From Telluria beijingensis (GTDB taxonomy: Bacteria > Pseudomonadota > Gammaproteobacteria > Burkholderiales > Burkholderiaceae_D), in NCBI RefSeq assembly GCF_030770395.1, contig NZ_CP132480.1:788821-852820 (forward strand): a stretch of 64,000 nt of DNA, given 5' to 3'. Below, piece by piece: positions 9,539 to 18,882 of the stretch; positions within the stretch are counted from its first letter, which is position 1, and the number at the start of each line of letters is the position of its first letter. Made by a program: the position numbers and the translations under genes. The notes under the pieces were generated by a model, which saw only the letters and a list, made by a program, of their open reading frames with translations, was not told the origin of the DNA and did no database searches.

Positions 9539-10432
9539 TCAGCCCTTGACGCGGATGGCGTCGATCACCAGCATCAGCGCGCGCGAGGAGTGGCGGCGGC
9601 TGGGGTAGAAGGCGTGCAGGGGTTCGAAGGGGACGCACCAGTCCTCCATCACGCTGGCCAGCCGTCCCTCCGCCACATGCGGGCCAACCATGCTCTCGGG
9701 CAGGAAGGCCAGGCCGACGCCGTGCAACGCGGCGTCGAGCATGTGGTAGACGTTGGTGAATACCGACTGGCCGCGCACGCGCGCTTCCAGTGCCTGGCCT
9801 TCGTGCGCCAGTTCCCACGCATACAGGCCGCCGCTGCTGGGCAGGCGCAGGGTGATGCAGTTGTGCTTCATGAGTTCCTGCAGCGATGTCGGCGCCGCAT
9901 GCCTCGCGAAATAGGCGGGGGCGCCGACGATCCGCATCGGCACCTCGTCCGTCAGGCGCACGCCGATCATGTCCTTCTCCAGCTGGTCGCCATGGCGCAC
10001 GCCTATGTCGTAGCGTTCGGCGGCGATGTCGATCAGGCGGTAGTCCGAGCTGATCTCGACGTGCAGGTCGGGATACAGCGGCAGCAGCGGTGCGATGCGC
10101 GGCCACAGCACGGTGTCGATCACGTGGTCGATCGCGGTGATGCGGATGGTGCCGGCCGGCTTGTCGCCCAGGTCGCTGACGGCCGTGATCTCGGCCTCGA
10201 TTTCGTCCAGCCGCGGGCCCACGTTCTGCAGCAGGCGCTCGCCGGCCTCGGTCGGTGACACGCTGCGCGTGGTACGCGTCAGGAGGCGCACGCCCAGCCG
10301 CGCCTCCAGCGAACGCACGATGTGGCTGAGCGCCGACTGGGTCATGCCGAGTTTCGCCGCGGCGCGCGTGAAGCTGCGCTCGCGGGCGACGGCGAGGAAG
10401 ACGAGGATATCGTTGATGTTGTCACGGGCCAT
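9539..10432 (-). CDS. LysR-family transcriptional regulator
   Basis: A 297-residue LysR regulator. The N-terminal winged helix-turn-helix (about residues 5-65, with SFTRAAAKLGMTQSALS) is typical, followed by the inducer-binding domain (about 90-295). The ATG at 10432 gives the standard N terminus (ARDNINDILVFLAVA); an upstream ATG at 10453 would add seven residues. It converges on paoC with a 19-base gap, so it is not in the paoABC operon but may regulate it; LysR regulators next to oxidoreductase operons often do. The ligand is unknown. Confidence 0.85.
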   Translation of the reverse strand: MARDNINDILVFLAVARERSFTRAAAKLGMTQSALSHIVRSLEARLGVRLLTRTTRSVSPTEAGERLLQNVGPRLDEIEAEITAVSDLGDKPAGTIRITAIDHVIDTVLWPRIAPLLPLYPDLHVEISSDYRLIDIAAERYDIGVRHGDQLEKDMIGVRLTDEVPMRIVGAPAYFARHAAPTSLQELMKHNCITLRLPSSGGLYAWELAHEGQALEARVRGQSVFTNVYHMLDAALHGVGLAFLPESMVGPHVAEGRLASVMEDWCVPFEPLHAFYPSRRHSSRALMLVIDAIRVKG

Positions 10433-10482
10433 TAATTGATGATACAGGAACATCAATCAGGCCGTGTATCGATGAAGAATTT

Positions 10483-10782
10483 TTATGGATGCGTACTTCT
10501 GAGCCAGTCGCGGCCCTTGGCATCGAGTGCGGCGTCGATGACGTCCTGCGGCAGGCTGTAGACCGTGGCCCAGGTGGCGCGGCCGTCGATATCGTTCGAC
10601 GGGAAGCTGGTGGTCTCGATCGGCCAGTGGTATTTGCGCTTGAGCGCGCGCACGATGGCGGCCAGCGTCACGCGACCGCGCAGCGGTTCGGATCCGGCCT
10701 GGTCGGCGTTGGACAGCAGGACGGCGAGCACGGCCCCGCGCGCGGTGCGCGGGCCGGGGAAGATGGGTGTTTTGCGCGGCAT
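10483..10782 (-). CDS. hypothetical 99-residue basic protein
   Basis: I do not recognise this protein. It starts MPRKTPIFP, is rich in basic residues, and contains ALKRKYHWPIE and a C-terminal region with alternating helix-forming residues that might be a small winged-helix fold. No signal peptide or membrane segment is visible. It ends 50 bases upstream of the LysR start on the same strand, so it could be the first gene of a two-gene transcript. Codon use matches its neighbours. No strong ribosome-binding site precedes the ATG. Confidence 0.55.
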   Translation of the reverse strand: MPRKTPIFPGPRTARGAVLAVLLSNADQAGSEPLRGRVTLAAIVRALKRKYHWPIETTSFPSNDIDGRATWATVYSLPQDVIDAALDAKGRDWLRSTHP

Positions 10783-10928
10783 GGACGGATTCTACCGGGC
10801 TACGTCGAATTTCGCGCCGCACACGCGCATTTCGCGCCGCCGGGATGACGCTTCGTCGGAGAGCCGCGCAAGCCAGGCGAGGGAACCACATACTGGCTGC
10901 ACTACTAACCCCTTGCCGGAGCACTGAC

Positions 10929-11429
10929 ATGCCGATCCAGATCCTGAGCCACACGCCCCTTTACGTGTGGGCCATCCTTGCCTTCCTGGTCTGGCGCGGC
11001 GTCGTGGAAATGCGCGAGCGCGAGATCGCACTATCCCGGATGGCGGTGTTGCCGCTGGTGATGCTGGTGCTGTCGCTGCACGATATCGCGCTCAAGCTCG
11101 GCCTTGGCCCGGCCAGCCTGGGCGCCTGGTTCGCGGGCTGCCTGATCATGGTGGCGCCGGCCTGGAAACTGGGCAGCACCCGCATCGCCGCCGTCACGGC
11201 GCCCGGCCATGTACTGGTGCGCGGCAGCGTACTGCCCTTGCTCGTGATGATGGCAATTTTCGGGACCAAGTACGCGACCTCGGTCATGCTGGCGCTGCAG
11301 CCGGCCGCGGTGCAGCAGGTGAAGTTGGCAATCTGTGGACTTTATGGCGTGTTCAGCGGCTGGTTCATCGGCCGCCTGCTGCGCGTTGCGGTAGATTGCT
11401 CGCGCAGCTCCCCAGTTCGTCCCGCGTGA
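10929..11429 (+). CDS. DUF6622-type integral membrane protein
   Basis: A 166-residue inner-membrane protein with four to five hydrophobic segments. The start IQILSHTPLYVWAILAFLVWRG and the following MREREI loop resemble the DUF6622 family of uncharacterised membrane proteins. The ATG at 10929 has GGAG seven bases upstream. No catalytic motif is visible. The last 65 bases overlap the end of the convergent gene on the other strand, so the final 20 or so residues are encoded opposite another reading frame. Confidence 0.7.
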   Translation: MPIQILSHTPLYVWAILAFLVWRGVVEMREREIALSRMAVLPLVMLVLSLHDIALKLGLGPASLGAWFAGCLIMVAPAWKLGSTRIAAVTAPGHVLVRGSVLPLLVMMAIFGTKYATSVMLALQPAAVQQVKLAICGLYGVFSGWFIGRLLRVAVDCSRSSPVRPA

Positions 11430-12390
11430 GGAAGACGCTGGGAATGCCCTGGGCGAAGCTGCCGACCTCATACGGATCCCAGTGGAATTCGATGCCGGCC
11501 GGGGTAGGGATGAACTTCGGTTCCTTGAACACGTCCAGCGCGCCTTGCTCGGCCCACGACAAGCCTTGCGCCCCAAGTTTGGCCACCAGGGCGGCGGAGA
11601 CTTGCTGGCGGCACTCGGTGGACGGCGCGACGAAGGCAGTGAAGCGCGAGTGGATCGCCACGCCATCGTGCATGGCGTAGTGGCGCATCTCGGAGCGGTA
11701 CTGGTGGTGGGCGGCGCCGTAGCTGTAGGTCCAGGCGCTGGCGTCGAGCGACAGCAGCTCGCTTGAACGCCAGCGCACGATAACCCTGTTGGTGCATTCG
11801 AGGTCGGCGTCGCAGCGTCCGGCCATGTCACGCACCCATGCGTCCAGTGCGGGGTCCCTGAACACCGGGAACAGGGCGGCAAATACGAAAGGCAGGTCCG
11901 AGCCTTCCGCCTGGGCTTCGGGCGAAGGGCGGGTGAGCGCCACGGCCCGGTAACGCACCAGGCGCTTGAGGGAGAATGGCGAGTTCTTGTCTCCTTCCGT
12001 CCAGCTGCCCTTGCCGCCACGCCCATCGGCATCGAGCACGATGGAGAGCCGCTGCGGCCCCTGCGCGCCGGAGTCGAGCAGCGGGGCCAGCTGCAGCGCG
12101 CCTGGCGCCGACTCCAGGGCGGCCAGCGTGCGCGCCTTGCCGGTGTAGTCGCGCAGGAACCAGACGCTGTTGGCCATGATCCTGGCGGCGTCGCCCGGCA
12201 GGCCGCCGGGCGCCGGGTAGGCCAGCGCGACCTGGAATGGCGTGCCGTCCGGCAGGCGGCCTTCGTACAGGCCGCCGGCATCCCATTCGACGCGTTCGGG
12301 CGCCTGCAGCAGGTCGCCGTGCTCCTGCGCCGCGGCCGCGCCGGCGGCCAGGGCCAGCAGGGCGACGACGAGGCAGGCGGCCGGCTTCAT
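11365..12390 (-). CDS. exported DUF3298/RsiV-like protein in the tam operon
   Basis: A 341-residue protein with a signal peptide (residues 1-21, ending AAAAQE). The C-terminal part, with FHWDPYEVGSFAQG followed by a hydrophobic strand, resembles the DUF3298/RsiV fold found in anti-sigma factors and periplasmic proteins. The N-terminal 200 residues are not recognised. Its ATG is only one base after the tamB stop (TAG-G-ATG), so it is the third gene of the tamA-tamB transcript. That placement suggests an envelope or outer-membrane-assembly role, but no function is known to me. It overlaps the convergent DUF6622 gene by 65 bases. Confidence 0.7.
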   Translation of the reverse strand: MKPAACLVVALLALAAGAAAAQEHGDLLQAPERVEWDAGGLYEGRLPDGTPFQVALAYPAPGGLPGDAARIMANSVWFLRDYTGKARTLAALESAPGALQLAPLLDSGAQGPQRLSIVLDADGRGGKGSWTEGDKNSPFSLKRLVRYRAVALTRPSPEAQAEGSDLPFVFAALFPVFRDPALDAWVRDMAGRCDADLECTNRVIVRWRSSELLSLDASAWTYSYGAAHHQYRSEMRHYAMHDGVAIHSRFTAFVAPSTECRQQVSAALVAKLGAQGLSWAEQGALDVFKEPKFIPTPAGIEFHWDPYEVGSFAQGIPSVFLTRDELGSCASNLPQRAAGGR

Positions 12391-12391
12391 C

Positions 12392-15300
12392 CTAGTCGAA
12401 GGCCCAGGAATACAGCACGTCCAGCGCGCTATTGGTGCCGGTCTGGAACTGCAGCGCGATGCGCGGCGTGAGCTTGTAGCGCAGGCGCACCAGGCTCGAG
12501 GCGGTGCTGGTGCCCTGCTCGAAGCTCAGGTAGGCGCGCGACGAGATGCGCTTGCCGACCGTGACCACGGTGCTTTCCAGGCCCGACGAATCGCCGCCGT
12601 TATTGTTCTGCTTCAGGCCCAGGTCGTCGACGCCGAGTGAGTTGGCGAGCTTGGACTGGATGCCGCCGGTGCCGCCGGCGCCGCCCAGCAGGGCGCCCGC
12701 GGCCGCGGTCAGCACGCCTTTCTGGTCGCCGCTGGCGGTTTCCATGCTGTGGCCCAGCACCAGCCAGGACAGCTTGTCGCTGTCGGACACGTTCGGCGTC
12801 GACACCAGGCGCGCCGTCGGCGACTGCGCGGTGCCGCGCACCTGCACGCCGGCTTCGACATTGGTCTCGGACAGCTGCTCGCCCTCGGGGCGCTTGCGCA
12901 CCGCCAGGATGTCGAGCGACGGGTTGTCGTAAGGGCCGCTGAAGGTCAGCGCCGCGCGCTCGATCGACAGGTTCTGGCCATAGGCGGCGTAGGTGCCGTT
13001 GATGGCGCGGATGGTGCCGTTGATACGCGGCTGGCCGGCGCCCGTCATGCGCACCCGGGCGCTGCCGACCAGGTAGGCGTCGATGCCCATGGCGCGGATG
13101 TGGAAGTCGTCGCCCATGTCGGCCGTGAGGTCGACCGTCAGAGGCACTTCCTTCTCCTTCGCTACCGGCGTCTTTTTCTCGGCGCCGCGGCCCAGCACGA
13201 TCACGTCGTCCGAGATGGTCGGCCTGCCCTGTGGCGCGAATTCGATCAGCGCGCGGTCGGCGCTGAATTTTCCTTCCAGCGCGAAGCGGCTGGCGTCGCG
13301 TACCAGCGAGGCCTGGCCGCTCATGATCAGGGTGCGGTCCGGACGCGACAGCGCTTCGAGCTTCTGCATATTGAGGCGCAGGTCCATGGTCGGCGCGCCG
13401 TCGGCGAAGCGCACGAAGCCGCTGGCGGCGGCGCTGCCCTGGCGGCCCTGGAAGGTCAGGCGCTCGACCCGCAACTGGTCGCCGCCGAGCTGGGCACGCA
13501 ATTCGCCGTTCTGCAGGCGCACGCCCTGTTCGGCCCAGCGCACCGCCAGCCTGTCGCCATCGAGGTTGCCGTTCAGGCTCGGCGTGCCGATGGTGCCGCT
13601 ACCCGTCATGGCCAGGCGCAGCGCGCCGTCGAGTTCCAGTCCCGGCTGGCCGGCCAGCGAGGCCAGCCAGGCGATCGACGGGATATCGGCATTGGCCGTC
13701 ATGCGCAGCGGGCTGTCGCGCTCCAGGCGGCCGTTCAGCATCTGGGCATTGGCCTCGACCTTGGCGACGCCGGTGCGGGCGCCGTCGAAATCGAGATTCA
13801 CGCGCAGGCTGCTGCCGACCACTTCGGCCGACGCTTCCAGCTTGCGCAGGCCCAGCGGCACCGGGGTGTCGCCGCCGACGATGGCGTCGCCGGCTTCCCG
13901 GAACACGCGGACGTTGCCGGCCAGCGAAGGCGCGGCGCCGTTGGCGACCGGCGCGCGCATGTCGACCGACCAGGCGGCGCCCAAGGTCAAATCGCCGCGC
14001 GCATTGTCGGCCAGGGCCGGGGAGAACTGCGCCAGATAGGTGAGCGGCACCTTGTCGGCGTGGCCGCGGCTGCTCCAGCGCGGGCCGTCCTTGGTCAGCG
14101 TGTCGACCGTGATGCTGCCGTTTGGCAGGGCGATCACGGCGCCATTGAAGGCGATCTTTTCCGGGCTGGCCAGGCCACCCAGGCCGGAGCCCGGCGCGCC
14201 GGCGATCGTGACCGGCACCGGGCTTTGCAGCTGCATCGCGTAGCGGCCGCGGTTCTGCAGCGCGGCCAGGGTGCCGCTCCAGGTGTCGCGGTTGAAGCCG
14301 CCGCGAATTTCGGTATTGGCGTCAAAACTGTCGCCGAGCGCCGAGAGCTTGACGACATGCGCGCCGCGCGTGCCTTCGGTCTGCAGGCGCACCGAGGCCA
14401 CGCGGGTCTCGCCGCTCACGTAGTCGAGCACCTCGACATTGCTGACCAATGGATCGGCCGCGCCACGGCCGGAGCCCAGGTTGGCGCTGGCGCGCAGCGA
14501 GCGCACATTGTGGGTGCCCAGCGCCTTGAGGTTCTGGCCCTCGATGTTGGCGGTCAAGGAAGGCGTGTCCATGGTGCCGGACAGCGCGCCCGAGCCGCGC
14601 AGCACGCCGCCGAATTCGGGGCCGAGCGCGGCCAGTTGCGGCGCGTCGATCTTCCAGTTCAAGGTGTCGCGCGCGAGGCCGAAGGCGCCCGTGGCGGCGA
14701 TCACGTTCGGGCCGATGCGCAGGTCGACGTCGGCATTCGATACATGGCGGCGGTCGGCATTCAGGCGCGCGTGGCCGCGCAATGGCGAATTGGCCAGGGT
14801 CGAGTCGTCGCCCAGTTTCAGGTCCAGCGCGCCGCGCCAGTCGGCGCCCGCGCGGCCGCTGCCGCTGAAGGTCGAATTGATATTGCCGGCCAGGGGCGAA
14901 CCGAAGGCGGCTGGATTGAAGCGCTGGGTGCCGCCACTGGCCTTGACCTCGACCGCGCGCGCGCCTTCGGGCCCGCCGAGCCAGGCCTCGCCGCTGGCGC
15001 GCAGCACGCCACTGCCGTTCTTGCGCTGGGCCGCGACCCAGCCCAGGTCTTGCGCATTGACGTCGAAGGTGGTGCGCGGCGCCTGCATGGTGCCGGTGAC
15101 GACGCCGTTGGCGGTGACGGCGCCATACAGGTCGCTGCGCACCGCCGCCAGCTGGCGGCCATCCAGGCGCCAGGTGAGGCGGTCGCCGGCGCCGCCAAAG
15201 GCGCCTTTCAGGTCGACCTTGTTCTGGCCCAGCGCCAGGTTGGCGTCGATGCCGCTGATGCGTTTTGCATCGGCGCTCAGCTTGCCGCGGCCGGCGAGCG

Positions 15301-16861
15301 GCTGGTTCATCAGGCGGCTCTGGCGCACGGCGAAGTCGGCGTCGACCTTCCACTCGGGCGCCAGCGCACCGGCGGCATTGACGGTGGCGTTGATATCGGC
15401 CACCGGCAGGTCGCCGAAGTCTGCCGGGTTGAACCGGCTTGCATTGGCCGTGGCCTTGAACGCCTTGTCGCCCTCGAGATTCATGCTGCCGCTGGCGGTG
15501 ACGCTGCCGCGGCCTGCGTTCAGGCGCGCCTCGTTCAGCGTGGCGACGTTGTTCTCCAGGGTCGCCAGGGCCGTCAGGCGCAGGCCGGCGTCCGCCAGGT
15601 TCGCCTCCAGGGTCTGGCGCGTGGCTTCGTTGGTGACTGCGATGCTGCCCTTGATGGCAGTCGGCTTCATGGCCGAGTGGACTTCGCGCAGGTTGAAGCG
15701 CTCGGTCTGCAGCGCGAAGCGCGCGGTGCCGATGCCTTCTTCGTCCTGTTCGCGTCTGACGCCCCCGGTGCCGGTGAACTTGCCGGCGGCGCCGAAATCG
15801 AGCAGCACGTCCGACACCTGCAGCGCATTGAGGTTGCCGCCCAGCTGGCCGCGCGCGGAACGCAGCGGCAGGCGCTGCTGGTCGATCGTGCCTTCCGGGC
15901 CGGTGTTGGTGATGTCGACGCTGCCGCTGATATTGCGGTTGGCGTCGAGCTTGCCGGCCACGGCGAAGGTCAGGTCGGCGGTTGGCAGGGCCGGGTTGAA
16001 GAAGCCGGGGTCGAAGTTGCGGCCATTGATGCGCAGCGCGCGCAGCGGAATTTCGGCATACGGCGAGATCGTGAAGTGGGCGTCGCCGATGGCGCGCCCG
16101 GCCTGGCCGGTGGCGTCGATCTGGGTCGCGTTCTCGATGTCGCCGCTCACCTTCAATTGCAGCTGGGCGGCGCGCGCGCCTGCGCTGGCCTGCGACTGCG
16201 TGAGGCTGCCCGAGGCGTCGATCTTGAACGGGCGCTGCGAGCCGACCGTGGCATTGGCCGCCACCTGGCCCCACGGCGTGCTGGCCGCGGCATCCTGCAC
16301 CACCCAGCTGCGCTTGTCGCCCTTGGCGCGCACGCGGATATTGTCGATCGCCGTTTCGGCGCCGCCGATGTTCACCATCGTCATTTTCGCCAGGCGGGCG
16401 TCGTCGACCTCGACCCGGAACGGCGGCGCCAGGCTTGCCGGCAGCACCGAGGGTTCGTCGGTTTCCTTCAGCGTCTGCATGCGCACGCTGGCGGCCCACA
16501 GCTTGTCGACCAGGATGCCGCCCGACAGGACCTGCGACGGCGACCAGTCGACGTCGATCTTGACCGCCGTGATGATCTGTTCGTCGGTGCGCCACACCAG
16601 GCGCTCGATGTGCATGGCGCCGTAGATCGAGCCGGTGACGCCGGTGACGGTCAGCTTGCCGCCGGTGGCGTTGGCGACGCGCTGGACGATCATTTGCAGG
16701 GTGGTCTCGCGGCCCAGGTACCACAGGGTACCGCCGACGAGCACGCCGGTAACTACTACACCGATTGCGACGCGGCGCGGCCAGCGGCGGGGTTTCACAG
16801 CCTGAGGCTGGTCAGGCGTCGGTGCCTGCGGGGGCACAGGCTTATCTTCAGGTGTATCCAT
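12392..16861 (-). CDS. tamB: translocation and assembly module inner-membrane component TamB
   Basis: A very large (1489-residue) protein anchored by one transmembrane helix (about residues 29-48, after a Pro-rich, basic tail). A long beta-helical, AsmA-like groove follows, built of repeated strands such as GxLxLTG. The last 350 residues form the conserved TamB (DUF490) domain, ending in YSWAFD. With TamA it spans the periplasm and helps move phospholipids and some autotransporters or outer-membrane proteins. It is longer than E. coli TamB (1259). The ATG at 16861 overlaps the last base of the tamA stop (TGATG), so the two are coupled. An in-frame upstream extension to 17359 lies within tamA and is not used. 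Confidence 0.92.
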   Translation of the reverse strand: MDTPEDKPVPPQAPTPDQPQAVKPRRWPRRVAIGVVVTGVLVGGTLWYLGRETTLQMIVQRVANATGGKLTVTGVTGSIYGAMHIERLVWRTDEQIITAVKIDVDWSPSQVLSGGILVDKLWAASVRMQTLKETDEPSVLPASLAPPFRVEVDDARLAKMTMVNIGGAETAIDNIRVRAKGDKRSWVVQDAAASTPWGQVAANATVGSQRPFKIDASGSLTQSQASAGARAAQLQLKVSGDIENATQIDATGQAGRAIGDAHFTISPYAEIPLRALRINGRNFDPGFFNPALPTADLTFAVAGKLDANRNISGSVDITNTGPEGTIDQQRLPLRSARGQLGGNLNALQVSDVLLDFGAAGKFTGTGGVRREQDEEGIGTARFALQTERFNLREVHSAMKPTAIKGSIAVTNEATRQTLEANLADAGLRLTALATLENNVATLNEARLNAGRGSVTASGSMNLEGDKAFKATANASRFNPADFGDLPVADINATVNAAGALAPEWKVDADFAVRQSRLMNQPLAGRGKLSADAKRISGIDANLALGQNKVDLKGAFGGAGDRLTWRLDGRQLAAVRSDLYGAVTANGVVTGTMQAPRTTFDVNAQDLGWVAAQRKNGSGVLRASGEAWLGGPEGARAVEVKASGGTQRFNPAAFGSPLAGNINSTFSGSGRAGADWRGALDLKLGDDSTLANSPLRGHARLNADRRHVSNADVDLRIGPNVIAATGAFGLARDTLNWKIDAPQLAALGPEFGGVLRGSGALSGTMDTPSLTANIEGQNLKALGTHNVRSLRASANLGSGRGAADPLVSNVEVLDYVSGETRVASVRLQTEGTRGAHVVKLSALGDSFDANTEIRGGFNRDTWSGTLAALQNRGRYAMQLQSPVPVTIAGAPGSGLGGLASPEKIAFNGAVIALPNGSITVDTLTKDGPRWSSRGHADKVPLTYLAQFSPALADNARGDLTLGAAWSVDMRAPVANGAAPSLAGNVRVFREAGDAIVGGDTPVPLGLRKLEASAEVVGSSLRVNLDFDGARTGVAKVEANAQMLNGRLERDSPLRMTANADIPSIAWLASLAGQPGLELDGALRLAMTGSGTIGTPSLNGNLDGDRLAVRWAEQGVRLQNGELRAQLGGDQLRVERLTFQGRQGSAAASGFVRFADGAPTMDLRLNMQKLEALSRPDRTLIMSGQASLVRDASRFALEGKFSADRALIEFAPQGRPTISDDVIVLGRGAEKKTPVAKEKEVPLTVDLTADMGDDFHIRAMGIDAYLVGSARVRMTGAGQPRINGTIRAINGTYAAYGQNLSIERAALTFSGPYDNPSLDILAVRKRPEGEQLSETNVEAGVQVRGTAQSPTARLVSTPNVSDSDKLSWLVLGHSMETASGDQKGVLTAAAGALLGGAGGTGGIQSKLANSLGVDDLGLKQNNNGGDSSGLESTVVTVGKRISSRAYLSFEQGTSTASSLVRLRYKLTPRIALQFQTGTNSALDVLYSWAFD

Positions 16862-18726
16862 CAGAACGTGAATCCGAGTGAGAAGTGCAGGCGCGCCTTG
16901 CGCACCGCATGGCCATAGGCCAGGTCGACATTGATCGGGCCGACCGGGCTGCGCCAGCGCGCGCCGACGCCGTAGCCCGACTTGGAATTGAGGTCGCCGA
17001 ACTTGTCGGCCGCATTGCCGACGTCGTAGAACACGGCCACGCCCCAGGGCGGCTTGAACCAGTACTGGTATTCGGCGCTGGCGGTGGCCAGGTAGCGGCC
17101 GCCGACGGTGGCGCCATTCTCCTGCACCCCCAGCTCTTGATACCCGTAGCCGCGCACCGACTGGTCGCCGCCGGCGCGGAACAGGAAGGTGCTCGGCACG
17201 CCCAGCTTTTCCTTCGAGGCCACGGCGCCGGTCTCGGCGCGCAGGATCAGGCTGCCGGCTGTGCCGACCGGCTTGTAGTACAGGCCGCGCAGGTACAGGC
17301 GCAGGAATTTTTCGTCGGTCATGATCGGCAGCACGGCGCCGCCGAACTGGGCGTTCCACACATAGCCGTTGGTCGGCTGGATGAGGCTATCCAGCTTGCG
17401 CCGGGTGATGCTGTAGGTGAGCGGCAGGCTCTTGGTGCGGGTGGGCTCGAGGCCCTCGACTTCGCGTTTCTCGGTCAGCACCTCGACGGTCAGGCTGCGT
17501 TCGAGCAGCGGCGAGCCCCAGCTGCGGCGCGCGGCCACGCTGGCCAGGGTGGTGATCTCGCCGCGCAGGTCTTCGCGCTCCACGCCGGCGCTGATGCTGT
17601 CGTTATACCCCTTGGCCGTGGTCGGCCAGAAGAATTCGCCCTTCGCGGTCTGGCGCTTCTGTTCGTAGATCAGGTCGCTCTTGAAGCGCTTGCCGAACAC
17701 GTTCAGGTCGTCGTAGCCCAGCTGGGCGCGGGCGCCGGTATCGGTCGAGAAGCCGACGCCGGCCTCGACGTTTTTCTGTTTGTTTTCCGTCACGCGCACC
17801 ACCACCGGCAGGGTCGTGGGGCCGGTCGGCGGCTCGGGCGTGGCCGGGTTGGCGTCCGGGTCGTCGGCATCGTCCTTGATGTCGGCGATCTCGGCATTGA
17901 GCACGGCGCGCATGTCGGTGCTGACTTCGACGCTGCTGAAGTAGCCGGTATCCTGCACCCGCGATTGCAGGGCCTGCAGCGCGGCTTCGCTGTATTCGTC
18001 GCCCGGGTTGATCTTGTTGAGATTGGTGATGACTTCGCGCGGATAGCGTTTCAGGCCGCGGATGCGCAGCTCACCGAAGCGCATCTCGGGGCCGGAATCG
18101 ATCACCACGCGCAGCAGGGCGCGGCGCGAATCCGGGTCGACCGTGGCGCTGGTCTCGACCAGGCGCGCGCGCGGAAAGCGCGTCTGGGCGATATCGCGCA
18201 GCAGGCCGCGCTTGGCGCCTTCCCAGTCGCCCTGCCTGAACTGGCTGCCGACCGGCAGGGTCCAGCGGTTGCGCAGGGCGGCGGCGTCGAATGGCGCGCC
18301 GCCTTCCTCGAACGGGGCGAAGCCCTGCAGCACCAGGTCGACGTCGCCGACCAGCACCGGCTGGCCGGGATCGACGATCACGCGCGCCACCGGACGTTCG
18401 CCGCTGGTGTCCAGGCCGGCCGAGACCTTGGGCGAATAATAGCCCTCGGTGGCGATCAGGGTGCGCGCCTGCTCCGGCGCTTCTTTCACAAGACGCTGCA
18501 ACTGTTCGATGTCGACGCGCGCATTGCCGCGCCAGCGCATCAGGTCGAGGTTATCCTCAAGCAGTTCTTCGAGCGCGCGCGGGGCATCGATGCGCACCGT
18601 GTAGTCGACTCCCTGCGGACTCTGTGCATACACGGCGCTGGCAAATAACAAGGCTCCCAGTCCCAACAGCGCATGACGCGACAGCCGGGGCAGGGAATGC
18701 TGGCGGGAAATCGATCGAAGTAACAA
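16861..18726 (-). CDS. tamA: translocation and assembly module outer-membrane component TamA
   Basis: An Omp85-family barrel protein of 621 residues. A signal peptide ends near AVYAQS, then come POTRA domains (about 40-280) and a 16-strand beta-barrel ending in the terminal phenylalanine motif (HFSLGFTF). An acidic, Pro-rich insert (about residues 284-307) lies between POTRA3 and the barrel. No ATG exists at the N terminus in frame. The best start is TTG at 18726, with GGAG seven bases upstream; a TTG at 18744 has no such site. It forms the outer-membrane pore of the TamAB envelope-assembly machine and is coupled to tamB. Confidence 0.9.
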   Translation of the reverse strand: MLLRSISRQHSLPRLSRHALLGLGALLFASAVYAQSPQGVDYTVRIDAPRALEELLEDNLDLMRWRGNARVDIEQLQRLVKEAPEQARTLIATEGYYSPKVSAGLDTSGERPVARVIVDPGQPVLVGDVDLVLQGFAPFEEGGAPFDAAALRNRWTLPVGSQFRQGDWEGAKRGLLRDIAQTRFPRARLVETSATVDPDSRRALLRVVIDSGPEMRFGELRIRGLKRYPREVITNLNKINPGDEYSEAALQALQSRVQDTGYFSSVEVSTDMRAVLNAEIADIKDDADDPDANPATPEPPTGPTTLPVVVRVTENKQKNVEAGVGFSTDTGARAQLGYDDLNVFGKRFKSDLIYEQKRQTAKGEFFWPTTAKGYNDSISAGVEREDLRGEITTLASVAARRSWGSPLLERSLTVEVLTEKREVEGLEPTRTKSLPLTYSITRRKLDSLIQPTNGYVWNAQFGGAVLPIMTDEKFLRLYLRGLYYKPVGTAGSLILRAETGAVASKEKLGVPSTFLFRAGGDQSVRGYGYQELGVQENGATVGGRYLATASAEYQYWFKPPWGVAVFYDVGNAADKFGDLNSKSGYGVGARWRSPVGPINVDLAYGHAVRKARLHFSLGFTF

Positions 18727-18882
18727 TATGGCGCTCCAGTGCAAATACTCGTTCGCATCTTAACTGATTGGCAAAGTCGATGTCGTCACGAAACGTTGTA
18801 CGTGCGCCTCGGCGCCCGCGCACACGGTCGCGGCGATTTGTGACAGAATGCCCCGCTTATCGCAGCTCTTTCCCTTCAAATC

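Noticed and set aside
1..10432. A degradation operon for purines (xanthine dehydrogenase)
   Set aside because: The second set has the PaoB-type 4Fe-4S insert and Tat leader, and there is no uricase, allantoinase or XdhC gene in view. The first set remains undecided.
12749..16918. A very long open frame (about 1389 codons) antisense to tamB
   Set aside because: It is rich in Arg, Ala, Gly, His and Gln with no fold-like hydrophobic pattern, as expected for the mirror of a GC-rich gene. The tamB frame has a membrane anchor and a conserved C-terminal domain.
16862..17359. An N-terminal extension of TamB by 166 codons
   Set aside because: That stretch lies inside the coding end of tamA in another frame, and the ATG at 16861 gives the expected short basic tail and membrane anchor.
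18727..18882. A preQ1 riboswitch ahead of queC
   Set aside because: The 156-base gap shows no typical short pseudoknot aptamer and no terminator-antiterminator pair.
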